In this document: positions 20,785 to 28,174 of the stretch, in pieces | How positions within the stretch are numbered: position 1 is the stretch's first letter | Layout: every line of letters begins with the position of its first letter | Assembly: GCF_001571285.1 (NCBI RefSeq) | Contig: NZ_BCTM01000001.1 | Location: forward strand, 62,001-126,000 | DNA: 64,000 nt | Reading direction: 5' to 3' | DNA from: Kluyvera cryocrescens NBRC 102467 | GTDB taxonomy: Bacteria > Pseudomonadota > Gammaproteobacteria > Enterobacterales > Enterobacteriaceae | Notes under the pieces: model-generated | Seen by the model: the letters and a program-made list of their open reading frames with translations, nothing else | The model's database searches: none | What the model was told of the DNA's origin: nothing | Translations under genes and position numbers: made by a program

Positions 20785-21288
20785 ATGGCAGTATCGGGAA
20801 TGGTTCAAAAGCTTAATGCTCAGATGAATCTTGAATTTTATGCATCTAATCATTATTTGCGTTTGAGCGAGTGGTGCTCAGAACATCGTCTGAATGGCAC
20901 CGCGACGTTTCTACGTTCGCAGGCACAGTCCAGCGTAACGCAAATGATGCGGGTGTTCGATTTCATGAAGAAAGCGGGTGCATATCCGGTCGTCAAGGCC
21001 TTTGAGGCCGATGAAGATAAATGCGCAACGCTCGAAGATCTTTTCGTCAAAACGATTAAAGACCACGAACAGCGGACGTCAACGCTGTCTGAACTGACCC
21101 TGGAAGCAAAAGTGCTTCAAGACGATAACACCCTTAATTTCCTGAACACACTGGAAGAAGAGCAGGAACAGGATGGTATCTTGCTGAAGACGATTCTGGA
21201 TGAAGTGCGCAGTGCGCGTAAAGCTGGCCTGTGCATTCAACAAACCGACCAGCATCTGCTGAATATCATGGCCCACCAACAGCATTAA
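20785..21288 (+). CDS. ftnB: FtnB, ferritin-like protein
   Basis: A 167-residue four-helix-bundle ferritin homologue, the E. coli length. E17 of the ferroxidase centre is kept, but the positions of E50 and H53 in FtnA are S50 and Q53 here ([10 protein letters not shown]). It should therefore oxidise iron poorly; E. coli and Salmonella FtnB show the same kind of loss. In Salmonella, FtnB helps repair Fe-S clusters and resist oxidative stress. The start ATG follows an AAGGA ribosome site. A strong terminator follows. Confidence 0.95.
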   Translation: MAVSGMVQKLNAQMNLEFYASNHYLRLSEWCSEHRLNGTATFLRSQAQSSVTQMMRVFDFMKKAGAYPVVKAFEADEDKCATLEDLFVKTIKDHEQRTSTLSELTLEAKVLQDDNTLNFLNTLEEEQEQDGILLKTILDEVRSARKAGLCIQQTDQHLLNIMAHQQH

Positions 21289-21295
21289 TTTTATC

Positions 21296-21323
21296 GGCAA
21301 GGGCGGCCAACGCCCTTGCCTTT
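21296..21323 (+). terminator. ftnB terminator
   Basis: GGCAAGGGCG pairs with CGCCCTTGCC around a five-base loop, followed by TTT. Confidence 0.88.
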
Positions 21324-21362
21324 CAGGCTTCAGAGATGACAACCCCGTTGTCTGAGTACCGA

Positions 21363-21614
21363 TTAATGCGCGGTTTCTTGCGGCGTAAACTTCAGCTCAA
21401 TTAAGGCAATAGCCTTTTGAATGGCCCGCTGCGTGACCGGATCGGCACCCGCCGGATGCGTGGTAAAATCAATAGATTTAAGCTGGGAAGCCATCTTGTC
21501 ACGCACTTCAACCGGAGCGATAACGTCAATAACATCGAGGATCTGTTTGATAACGAGCTGACAGGCAACCACATCGGAAACCAGTTCATCGTCAGGGGTA
21601 AGCTTCTGAGACAT
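21363..21614 (-). CDS. yecJ: YecJ, DUF2766 family protein
   Basis: An 83-residue cytoplasmic protein matching E. coli YecJ along its whole length ([35 protein letters not shown]). Function unknown. The start is the ATG of MSQKLTPDD, preceded by AGGAG; the frame extends 18 codons further but without homology. It lies just downstream of azuC on the same strand, separated by the azuC terminator. Confidence 0.92.
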   Translation of the reverse strand: MSQKLTPDDELVSDVVACQLVIKQILDVIDVIAPVEVRDKMASQLKSIDFTTHPAGADPVTQRAIQKAIALIELKFTPQETAH

Positions 21615-21666
21615 TTTTTTGCTCCTATTTTGCGGAGCGTAATAGTAACCTACTTTTGCAGAAGAC

Positions 21667-21696
21667 AAAAAAAACCTGCCGCGGCAGGTTTTTTTT
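21667..21696. terminator. Terminator of azuC/AzuR, bidirectional
   Basis: CCTGCC-GC-GGCAGG flanked by eight A and eight T, symmetric on both strands. It separates azuC from yecJ and ends the AzuCR RNA. Confidence 0.93.
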
Positions 21697-21697
21697 A

Positions 21698-21787
21698 TCA
21701 GAACATAGCGCCTGGCGGTACGTCTTTGAAGGTCTTGCAGTAGTTTTCAAACATGCTTTTGAGGATTTTACGCATACGCTGTTTCAT
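21698..21787 (-). CDS. azuC: AzuC, small membrane-associated protein
   Basis: A 29-residue peptide of the azuC gene, recognisable from its core [20 protein letters not shown], which differs from E. coli AzuC by one residue (E for N). The N-terminus is two residues longer ([10 protein letters not shown] versus MKLRKILK), and it ends GAMF, lacking the final Arg. E. coli AzuC is an amphipathic small protein that associates with the membrane and activates glycerol-3-phosphate dehydrogenase GlpD. The start follows CGGGAA at workable spacing; an internal Met5 is a less likely alternative. It lies between yecJ and a divergent efflux gene. Confidence 0.9.
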   Translation of the reverse strand: MKQRMRKILKSMFENYCKTFKDVPPGAMF

Positions 21788-21836
21788 GGTGATGTTCCCG
21801 TTTTTTTGTTATGCAGGTGTTATTGTCTACGGGCTT

Positions 21837-21842
21837 ATAATA
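21837..21842 (-). promoter_or_regulatory. -10 element of azuC
   Basis: TATTAT on the minus strand, about 50 bases before the azuC start codon. No good -35 hexamer is seen, as expected for a CRP-dependent promoter. Confidence 0.55.
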
Positions 21843-21870
21843 TGACTCACGTCACAAAAATCAACCATTC

Positions 21871-21886
21871 TGCGATGCAAATCACA
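21871..21886 (-). promoter_or_regulatory. CRP-cAMP site upstream of azuC
   Basis: TGTGA, six bases, TCGCA on the minus strand matches nine of ten core CRP positions. E. coli azuC responds to carbon source, consistent with this site. It could also affect the divergent efflux gene. Confidence 0.7.
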
Positions 21887-21998
21887 CCACTTTCATTCTT
21901 TGCGTTAAATTTATAAAAATTTTGTTATAGAAATCTACCACTTACAACATCTACAAAATTTGTAAATATTACGAGATCTTTTGATAGGGTAAAAAAAG

Positions 21999-23423
21999 AT
22001 GAGTGAGCCTCTCCAGGCCCAGGCGACGCGTGGGGTATCCCCTGCTGCGCTGCTTGTGGCCGGTGCATTCTTTATGGAGTTCCTTGATGGGACGGTGATT
22101 GCCACCGCCTTGCCAGATATGGCGAAAACCTTCGGCGTTGAAGCGGTCGATTTGAATATCGGCATCAGCGCTTACCTGATAACCCTCGCCGTACTGATTC
22201 CAGCCAGCGGCTGGATAGCAGACCGCTTTGGCGCCCGCACCATCTTCAGTATCGCACTGGCTATCTTTACCGTCTCCTCGGTCTTCTGCGGTCTTGCGAC
22301 CAGTGCCCATAGCTTTGTGGCTATGCGCATCCTACAGGGCGTGGGCGGCGCGCTAATGGTTCCGGTTGGTCGGCTCGCCGTGCTGCGAACCACACCTAAA
22401 CATCTGCTCATTACCGCGATTGCTACGCTGACCTGGCCGGCGCTCATCGCCCCGATAATTGGGCCACCTCTGGGCGGATTCATTACCAGCGTTGCGGACT
22501 GGCGCTGGATCTTCTTTATTAATGTCCCGCTCGGCATTATTGCCATCATTCTAGCGCTGCGGATCATCCCGAATATTCGCGATGATGAACGCCGCCCTTT
22601 CGATCTGCCCGGTTTTCTGGCGACCTCAATTTCGATGGTCAGTTTGGTTTATGCCATGGAGTTACTGGGCGCTGAGAAAATGCAGGGCGGGCTGGTTGCC
22701 GCACTGCTATTGCTTGGCGGCGTGACGTTTTATTATGCGCTACGGCACTTCCGCCGCAGCCCGGCACCAATGATCCGTATGGATGCGCTACAGGTTCCCA
22801 CTTTCCGGGTCACCATGTACGGCGGCTCACTCTTCCGCGCGTCGATAAGCGCCGTCCCGTTTCTGCTGCCGCTGCTTTTTCAGGTCGGTTTCGGTATGGA
22901 TCCCTTCCACTCGGGGCTCTTAGTTCTGGCGGTCTTCGTGGGTAACCTGACCATTAAGCCGGCCACCACGCCGCTGATACGCTGGCTTGGCTTCCGTCGT
23001 CTGCTTTTGCTTAACGGCGCGCTCAACGTGCTGGCGCTGGTTGCCTGTGCCTTCCTGACGCCACAAACGCCGGTTTGGGTCATTATGCTGATCTTGTATC
23101 TGGGAGGCGTGTTCCGCTCTATTCAGTTTACCGGCGTCAGTACCCTGGCCTTCGCCGACGTTCCCTCTGCACAAATGAGCTACGCTAACACCTTGTTTAG
23201 CACCGCCAGCCAGTTGGCTATTGGGTTGGGGATTACGCTCGGGGCCATTGGCATTCGTATTGGCGAGAAGCTCAGCGCACTGCTGGATTTAACTGCCATG
23301 CCGGGCATCAGCTTCCGTCTGGCTTTTCTCTTTATCGCGCTGATATGTCTTGTTGGCATGATTGACACTCTGCATCTGACTCGCGATGCGGGCAGTTCCG
23401 TGTCGAAGAAAGTAAAAGCCTAG
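21999..23423 (+). CDS. MFS transporter, DHA2 (14-TM) drug:H+ antiporter family
   Basis: A 474-residue inner-membrane protein with about 14 hydrophobic segments. Motif C-like FFMEFLDGTVIATALPDM at the N-terminus, motif A GWIADRFGARTIF after TM2, and the RILQGVGGALMVPVGRL helix are typical of DHA2 multidrug exporters. Nearest recalled E. coli relatives are HsrA/YieO-type proteins. The substrate is unknown. The gene is divergent from azuC and ends at a strong terminator. It does not occur at this place in E. coli K-12. Confidence 0.85.
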   Translation: MSEPLQAQATRGVSPAALLVAGAFFMEFLDGTVIATALPDMAKTFGVEAVDLNIGISAYLITLAVLIPASGWIADRFGARTIFSIALAIFTVSSVFCGLATSAHSFVAMRILQGVGGALMVPVGRLAVLRTTPKHLLITAIATLTWPALIAPIIGPPLGGFITSVADWRWIFFINVPLGIIAIILALRIIPNIRDDERRPFDLPGFLATSISMVSLVYAMELLGAEKMQGGLVAALLLLGGVTFYYALRHFRRSPAPMIRMDALQVPTFRVTMYGGSLFRASISAVPFLLPLLFQVGFGMDPFHSGLLVLAVFVGNLTIKPATTPLIRWLGFRRLLLLNGALNVLALVACAFLTPQTPVWVIMLILYLGGVFRSIQFTGVSTLAFADVPSAQMSYANTLFSTASQLAIGLGITLGAIGIRIGEKLSALLDLTAMPGISFRLAFLFIALICLVGMIDTLHLTRDAGSSVSKKVKA

Positions 23424-23434
23424 CCCTGAAAAAC

Positions 23435-23462
23435 AAAAACCCACGCAGTGCGTGGGTTTTTT
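23435..23462. terminator. Bidirectional terminator between the MFS gene and the isomerase gene
   Basis: CCCACGC pairs with GCGTGGG around AGT, with A-tract before and T-tract after, between two convergent genes. Confidence 0.92.
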
Positions 23463-23484
23463 ATTGCGCTGTTGGCGGTCGGGC

Positions 23485-24123
23485 TTATGCCAGGATCTCG
23501 CGAACAAAAGCTTCGATTTCTTTGTTCTGGCAGTTTTCGAAGAAGCACTGCTGGAAACGCTGACCAGAAACGGCGGTTTTCACCAGTTCAGGATCAATCG
23601 CGCGCAGGGTATCCAGATAGTTTTCTTTTACCACTGCCGCTTTCACCTGATTCAGAATACCCGCGTTACGCACCTGAGGTTCTTTACGCTCTGGTGGGTA
23701 ACCCTCGCCATTACGGCCGGTGAAGGCTTTTTCAAACATGTAGCGTACGTTCAGCTCAGCGCCCCAGCCGTAGCCTTTCGCAAAGGCCAGAGACAGTGCA
23801 TTACCGTTGTTGATCTGTGCAAACAGGAAGGCATCCGCTGGATCCAGGCAGTAACCGCAGACGACGCCTGGGTGAATGTTCAGAGACATCAGTGCGCCCT
23901 GACCGGTACCGCAGCCGGTCACCACGAAATCTACCGCCTTCGAGTTCAGCAGGATGCTGGCCATGATGCCCAGGTGGATGTAGGTCAGGTGATGATCGTT
24001 TTCATCAGACATGCCCACGTTATAAACCGGGAAGCCTTTTTCATCGGCCACGGCTTTTAACTCATGATGAATAGTCGCGTTTTTGCTGGCCTGGCTATTT
24101 TCCATCATCAGTGCAATTTTCAT
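23485..24123 (-). CDS. RpiB/LacA/LacB-family sugar-phosphate isomerase
   Basis: 212 residues. The first ~145 fit the RpiB/LacAB fold, with VVTGCGTGQGALMSLN corresponding to the catalytic-Cys/anion-hole loop (C71) and GVVCGYCLDPADAF after it. Two things differ from classical RpiB: the N-terminal DHAG/DHVG substrate motif is replaced by MENSQASKN, and there is a C-terminal extension of ~65 residues (AIDPELVKTAVSGQRFQQCFFENC). The substrate is unlikely to be plain ribose 5-phosphate. It is monocistronic, with no kinase or transporter beside it to hint at the sugar. Confidence 0.75.
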   Translation of the reverse strand: MKIALMMENSQASKNATIHHELKAVADEKGFPVYNVGMSDENDHHLTYIHLGIMASILLNSKAVDFVVTGCGTGQGALMSLNIHPGVVCGYCLDPADAFLFAQINNGNALSLAFAKGYGWGAELNVRYMFEKAFTGRNGEGYPPERKEPQVRNAGILNQVKAAVVKENYLDTLRAIDPELVKTAVSGQRFQQCFFENCQNKEIEAFVREILA

Positions 24124-24340
24124 TCTTTCCTCTCCTGAAAGCTACGCGGGCTCGCCCGCAGTCGGTCGATTACATTAGGGTAACCTTACTACCAGACAAA
24201 CACACTTTCAAATTTTATGAAAAAACGTTTTGATTTTTACCAATGCGGTCACACTTTTGTTCTTTAGCCGATTGATAAAACCTTACATAAACCGTTAATT
24301 ATTTACTGTGTACTGGCGTAAGGCTCGACTAGACTAAGTT

Positions 24341-24364
24341 AGGGACAGAAAGTCCCTGCTTTTT
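24341..24364 (+). terminator. Hairpin plus U-tract upstream of the HD-GYP gene
   Basis: AGGGAC pairs with GTCCCT around a five-base loop, followed by GCTTTTT. It lies 48 bases before the HD-GYP start codon with no gene ending upstream on this strand, so it may be an attenuator in the leader. Confidence 0.5.
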
Positions 24365-24411
24365 ATACGCTTTTAAATGGATTTAAATAGTCACTGCAAA
24401 GGAACTGACTT

Positions 24412-26598
24412 GTGACACAGCACTGCCGATTTTTTCGACACGGACTGGGTCTCCTTGTTCTACTGACCCTGTTTTTCGTTTGCATTCCCCGCGTGTATGC
24501 GGTTCCCCCGCAGAAAGTAAAGCCTGCTGCACCTGTCCCCGTGTGGGTGCTGGATGCTGACAGCTTTGAATTCTGGCGCGACAGCCACGGGGAATATCAC
24601 GGCTTTTACGCCGAGCTTCTTCACGCCATTAATTCGCGCTACGGGTATAACCTAACGCTACGTCCTATCGATAGCACCACCTTCGAACAGCGTTTTCATC
24701 ACCATGACTACGGGCTGTATGCCAGCGTGCTGCAAACTAAAGCGCATCTGCACAACAACATTTTGTCAGCGCGCCTGTTTGAAAACACGATTGTCGCCGC
24801 CAGTATTACGCGCCAGGCAAAATCGATCGGTGATCTACAAAACACCCGCGTTATCTTCCGCCGCCGCGATCACACGCAGCAGTTGGTGAAGGAAGCATTT
24901 CCGGGATTAAGGTTTCAGCAAATTATCGAAGTCGACAGCAGCAAAGAGGCGCTGCAGATCCTCCGCAGTGGCGGCGCCGACTTCTACATTAATGAAGACC
25001 GTGAGATAGGTAGCCCACAGTATTACTACACTATTTCACGGCCGTTCAATTCGCTGCGCATCACCGCTTCTTTTGGTCTCAGCCCAGAGTTGATTTATAT
25101 GCGCAGCAATATCGATCAGCTGATCAATGAGTGGCAGCAAAGCGGTAAACTCCAGGCGCTGGAGGAACAAAGCCAGCTTGAATATCTCCGTCACCATTTG
25201 ACGATAACCGACGATGAGCGCACCTGGCTCCAGGAAAACCGTCTCACGCTTTGGCTGCCGAAAAACGAAAGTTTTGCTCCTATTATCTGGAAGGACGATC
25301 GGGGCTATCGCGGCAGCGCCATCAGCATGGTCAACGATCTTCGCGATCTGTTGAATATCAACGTTGACGTGCTGTTCGTCGATAACTACATGATTCGAAT
25401 GCAGAATGAGAACTGGCCGGTTCATCTTGCCGACATTATTGATGTGCGCAACGGTGCACAAATGGAAGGGTTGGTCGGGCCGCTGTCGAATTGGTATAAC
25501 GCGTACTACAACAAAATCGGGCAGCCTTTTATTGTTGATGAAGAGCAGGTTCGCCACCAGCGAATTGGGGTGATCCGCGGCTCATTTGCCGCCTATTATC
25601 TGCGCCAACGCTTTGGCACCGATGTGACGCTAATCGCCCGAGCATCCATTGATGAACTTCTGGATGCTATTGATAACAACTACATTGATTATATCCTTGG
25701 CGATTTATCCTCCCTTGAGCAGGCGCTACGCGGCAGCGACCTTTTCCGAGGCTCGCTAAAAGTGGCCGGGCTGACCCATTCCAGCTACCAGATCGGTACC
25801 TGGGTCAACGTCGATCATCCGCTGCACGCACTTTTGGCTCAGGTACACCTCATTTCCAGCTATCGTCATCAGCTCATGACTCCGCTCCCCCCCAACACGC
25901 CATTTTCGCTGAGTAAAAACGCCTGGCAGATAATCAGTCTTGGGCTTTTGGTTTTGCTGGTCTTTATTCTCAGCATGATGCTGATGATGTGGCGGCATAT
26001 GAATAAAAACCGCGCCATCAACCGCAGCATTGTTGAAGCCATGGAGACCATAAACCACGTTCACGATGATGAAACCGGCTGCCACATTCGCCGGGTTGCG
26101 GCCTACTGCGGCCTGCTGGCACGCAATCTCAAGTTGCCGCCCAAAACCGTTCGCGCGATTGAAACCTATGCCTCGCTTCACGATATTGGCAAGATAGCCG
26201 TACCTGAACATATTCTGCGCAAAAAAGGCCGACTCACTGAAGATGAGTTTAAGCAAATTCAGAAGCATACGGTTAAAGGCTGGCGTATTGTTCAGGGGTT
26301 GGCGTTGGGTTCCGTGGCTGAAAATCTGATTCATTATCACCATGAAAAATGGGATGGTTCGGGCTATCCGCAGGGGCTTGCTGGCGAGAACATTCCGCTG
26401 GAAGCTCGCATTCTGGCAATTGCCGACGTTTACGATGCCTTACGCCAAAAGCGGGTCTATAAACCCAGCTTCTCCCACGAGGGTGCCTGTGAAATTATCA
26501 TTAGCAATGCGGGCACCCATTTCGACCCGCAGCTGATAAAGCTCTTCTCCCAGCTGCATCTGCAGTTTCAGGCGGTTTATGATTCACAGATGGATTAG
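24412..26598 (+). CDS. Membrane HD-GYP cyclic-di-GMP phosphodiesterase with tandem periplasmic-binding domains
   Basis: 728 residues: signal sequence/TM (~11-30), two type-3 solute-binding-protein-like periplasmic domains (~40-260 and ~270-490), a TM helix (~503-527), and a cytoplasmic HD-GYP domain (~535-728). All expected metal ligands are present: E554 and H558 (DDETGCHIRR), H590-D591 (SLHDIGK), H619, H643-H644 and D672 (AIADVYDAL). The GYP loop (DGSGYPQGLAGENIP) is complete. It is therefore predicted to degrade cyclic di-GMP in response to a periplasmic ligand, favouring motility. The start is GTG after AAAGGA. E. coli K-12 and Salmonella use EAL-type enzymes and have no HD-GYP protein that I know of. 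Confidence 0.88.
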   Translation: MTQHCRFFRHGLGLLVLLTLFFVCIPRVYAVPPQKVKPAAPVPVWVLDADSFEFWRDSHGEYHGFYAELLHAINSRYGYNLTLRPIDSTTFEQRFHHHDYGLYASVLQTKAHLHNNILSARLFENTIVAASITRQAKSIGDLQNTRVIFRRRDHTQQLVKEAFPGLRFQQIIEVDSSKEALQILRSGGADFYINEDREIGSPQYYYTISRPFNSLRITASFGLSPELIYMRSNIDQLINEWQQSGKLQALEEQSQLEYLRHHLTITDDERTWLQENRLTLWLPKNESFAPIIWKDDRGYRGSAISMVNDLRDLLNINVDVLFVDNYMIRMQNENWPVHLADIIDVRNGAQMEGLVGPLSNWYNAYYNKIGQPFIVDEEQVRHQRIGVIRGSFAAYYLRQRFGTDVTLIARASIDELLDAIDNNYIDYILGDLSSLEQALRGSDLFRGSLKVAGLTHSSYQIGTWVNVDHPLHALLAQVHLISSYRHQLMTPLPPNTPFSLSKNAWQIISLGLLVLLVFILSMMLMMWRHMNKNRAINRSIVEAMETINHVHDDETGCHIRRVAAYCGLLARNLKLPPKTVRAIETYASLHDIGKIAVPEHILRKKGRLTEDEFKQIQKHTVKGWRIVQGLALGSVAENLIHYHHEKWDGSGYPQGLAGENIPLEARILAIADVYDALRQKRVYKPSFSHEGACEIIISNAGTHFDPQLIKLFSQLHLQFQAVYDSQMD

Positions 26599-26683
26599 CC
26601 TACGGATATAGCGACTATTCAAGGGATTGCCAACAGTAAGTGGAACTACAATGAGGTTACGACAGATTGCGCAGAGCGAATTG

Positions 26684-27019
26684 ATGAAAAGCCTCATTCT
26701 TATCCCCTTCCTGCTGGCCCTTTCCGCCTGCTCGGTTCCCCGTGCGGCAAGCGTGAGTGAAGTTGATGCCAATAGCGGTATCGTGCGCCTGACCTACGGC
26801 CAGGCCATTTTGCAAAATGCCAGAACCGACGATTACATCGCCCGCTCCGAGGCCAATAAGGCTTGCCAGCAGATGGGTTATGCCACCGCATTTGCCTATG
26901 GTCAGCCAATTACCACTTGTACAACCACCAGCGGTTCACTGTGCCTCAACCAACATGTGACACTGCAGTATCAATGCCGGGGGATTGCTAACGTACCGGT
27001 TTCCACCGCCTATTATTAA
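26684..27019 (+). CDS. yecR: YecR-like lipoprotein
   Basis: A 111-residue predicted lipoprotein. The signal peptide MKSLILIPFLLALSAC ends in an LSAC lipobox. The mature part contains CQQMGYATAFAYGQPITTC and a C-terminal TLQYQCRG, a Cys-containing pattern like enterobacterial YecR. E. coli yecR lies at the matching place before ftnA and is under FlhDC control. The chosen start gives a proper lipoprotein signal. Upstream in-frame ATG codons (26651 and earlier) cannot be excluded, because the ribosome site is weak for all of them. The gene begins 85 bases after the HD-GYP gene and may be co-transcribed. Confidence 0.7.
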   Translation: MKSLILIPFLLALSACSVPRAASVSEVDANSGIVRLTYGQAILQNARTDDYIARSEANKACQQMGYATAFAYGQPITTCTTTSGSLCLNQHVTLQYQCRGIANVPVSTAYY

Positions 27020-27207
27020 TATTCCGCCGGTTAATTCCGGCGTTATTTATTTCACCCCTTAATTTATCGCTATATTTATGCCAATGAGTTTTATTCCCAT
27101 TCGTATTATTAACTAAATAATTTTTAATTTACCTTTTGCAAATAAATTAATAACAAATTATAGTTTCGCGGTAATTAACTTGTAACCTATTTTTCAGGAG
27201 CGAAACC

Positions 27208-27705
27208 ATGCTTAAAGCGCCCATGATCGAGAAATTAAACGAACAGATGAATCTCGAACTTTATTCTTCGCTGCTGTATCAACAGATGAGCGCCTGGTGC
27301 AGCTTCAACAGCTTTGAAGGCGCAGCGGCCTTTTTACGTCGCCATGCGCAGGAAGAAATGACGCACATGCAGCGCCTGTTCGATTATCTGACCGATACCG
27401 GCAGCCTGCCACGCATCAACACCGTACAGAGCCCGGTTGCTGAATACGCATCGCTGGATGAATTATTCCGCGTCACCTATGAACACGAACAGTTGATCAC
27501 CAGTAAAATCAATGAACTGGCTCATGCTGCGATGACCAACCAGGACTATCCGACCTTTAACTTCCTGCAATGGTATGTGGCTGAACAGCATGAAGAAGAG
27601 AAACTGTTTAAATCCGTCATTGATAAGCTGACGTTGGCGGGTAAAAGCGGTGAAGGTCTGTACTTTATCGATAAAGAACTGGCGACTCTCGACACACAGA
27701 ATTAA
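27208..27705 (+). CDS. ftnA: FtnA, ferritin
   Basis: Main iron-storage ferritin, a 24-mer in the cytoplasm; 165 residues, nearly identical to E. coli FtnA. Ferroxidase ligands E17, E50, H53 ([11 protein letters not shown]) and E94 (YEHEQ) are all present, in contrast to the neighbouring FtnB. The start ATG follows a CAGGAG ribosome site. The upstream ~190 bases are very AT-rich, consistent with the H-NS/Fur switch known for E. coli ftnA, but no perfect Fur box was identified. Confidence 0.98.
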   Translation: MLKAPMIEKLNEQMNLELYSSLLYQQMSAWCSFNSFEGAAAFLRRHAQEEMTHMQRLFDYLTDTGSLPRINTVQSPVAEYASLDELFRVTYEHEQLITSKINELAHAAMTNQDYPTFNFLQWYVAEQHEEEKLFKSVIDKLTLAGKSGEGLYFIDKELATLDTQN

Positions 27706-27711
27706 TCATTG

Positions 27712-27736
27712 GGCAGCGGCGTACAACGCCGCTGCC
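27712..27736. terminator. Terminator between ftnA and yecH
   Basis: GGCAGCGGCG pairs with CGCCGCTGCC around a five-base loop, between convergent stop codons. Confidence 0.88.
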
Positions 27737-27738
27737 AA

Positions 27739-27978
27739 TTAATGACGGCAAATTTTATTTTCAGCGGTATTAAAACCAGATTCCTGCGCAATAAACTTAC
27801 CTTTCTTTTGCAGAAATGCAATCAGCTCACCAGCGCTCATATTCTCTGCCGAACAGGTATGAAAACGCGCCTGCTCGCCAAATCGCGCGTGAATGTCCGC
27901 TTCCAGACTTTCAATACTGTATCGCTCACCTGACGCCAGCATCATGTTCAGCACTTCATGGCCGTGAATAGAGTCCAT
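27739..27978 (-). CDS. yecH: YecH family metal-binding protein
   Basis: A 79-residue protein matching E. coli YecH (DUF2492) along its length. The start is the Met of MDSIHGHEVLNMM; five upstream codons are ignored. Conserved His and Cys (SIHGHEV, ARFHTCSAENM, NKICRH at the C-terminus) suggest metal binding. Its role is not established. Convergent with ftnA, as in E. coli. Confidence 0.92.
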   Translation of the reverse strand: MDSIHGHEVLNMMLASGERYSIESLEADIHARFGEQARFHTCSAENMSAGELIAFLQKKGKFIAQESGFNTAENKICRH

Positions 27979-28065
27979 TGTTCCTCCTGTCATAAAAGAC
28001 CAACATAACCTGCATTTGTTTTATATGTTTTGCGCTAGCGCAGTTTTCCCATCACCGAGATGAAA

Positions 28066-28106
28066 TGTAAACTAATCAATACACTCGCTGTAATTCAGAT
28101 TTGACG
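28066..28106 (+). promoter_or_regulatory. Tandem TyrR boxes of tyrP
   Basis: TGTAAA-N6-AATACA (28066-28083) and TGTAAT-N6-TTGACG (28089-28106) resemble the TyrR consensus TGTAAA-N6-TTTACA. Their centres are 23 bases apart and the second overlaps the -35, the arrangement known for E. coli tyrP. Confidence 0.65.
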
Positions 28107-28129
28107 AAAACACCACTTTCACATACTCT
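28101..28129 (+). promoter_or_regulatory. Sigma70 promoter of tyrP
   Basis: -35 TTGACG, 17 bases, -10 TACTCT, with the start codon 45 bases downstream. Its overlap with the downstream TyrR box supports tyrosine repression. Confidence 0.7.
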
Positions 28130-28174
28130 GCGCGACATCTTTCGTTGTGATGACGTTCTGAAGTAGAGGAAAGC

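Larger units (their letters stand above)
21667..21830 (-). ncRNA. azuR: AzuCR dual-function RNA (mRNA for AzuC and base-pairing sRNA)
   Basis: Seen: promoter-like TATTAT at 21837-21842, a CRP site upstream and a strong terminator give a transcript of ~160 nt containing azuC. Known: the E. coli RNA (formerly IsrB) is ~164 nt, encodes the 28-residue AzuC that binds GlpD, and also acts as a base-pairing regulator. The ends are inferred from the promoter and terminator. Confidence 0.75.

Noticed and set aside
24241-24300. GCCGATTGATAAAA before the HD-GYP gene as a sigma28 -10 element
   Set aside because: No -35-like TAAAGTTT at 11-base spacing; two changes in the -10. Not enough to call a promoter.
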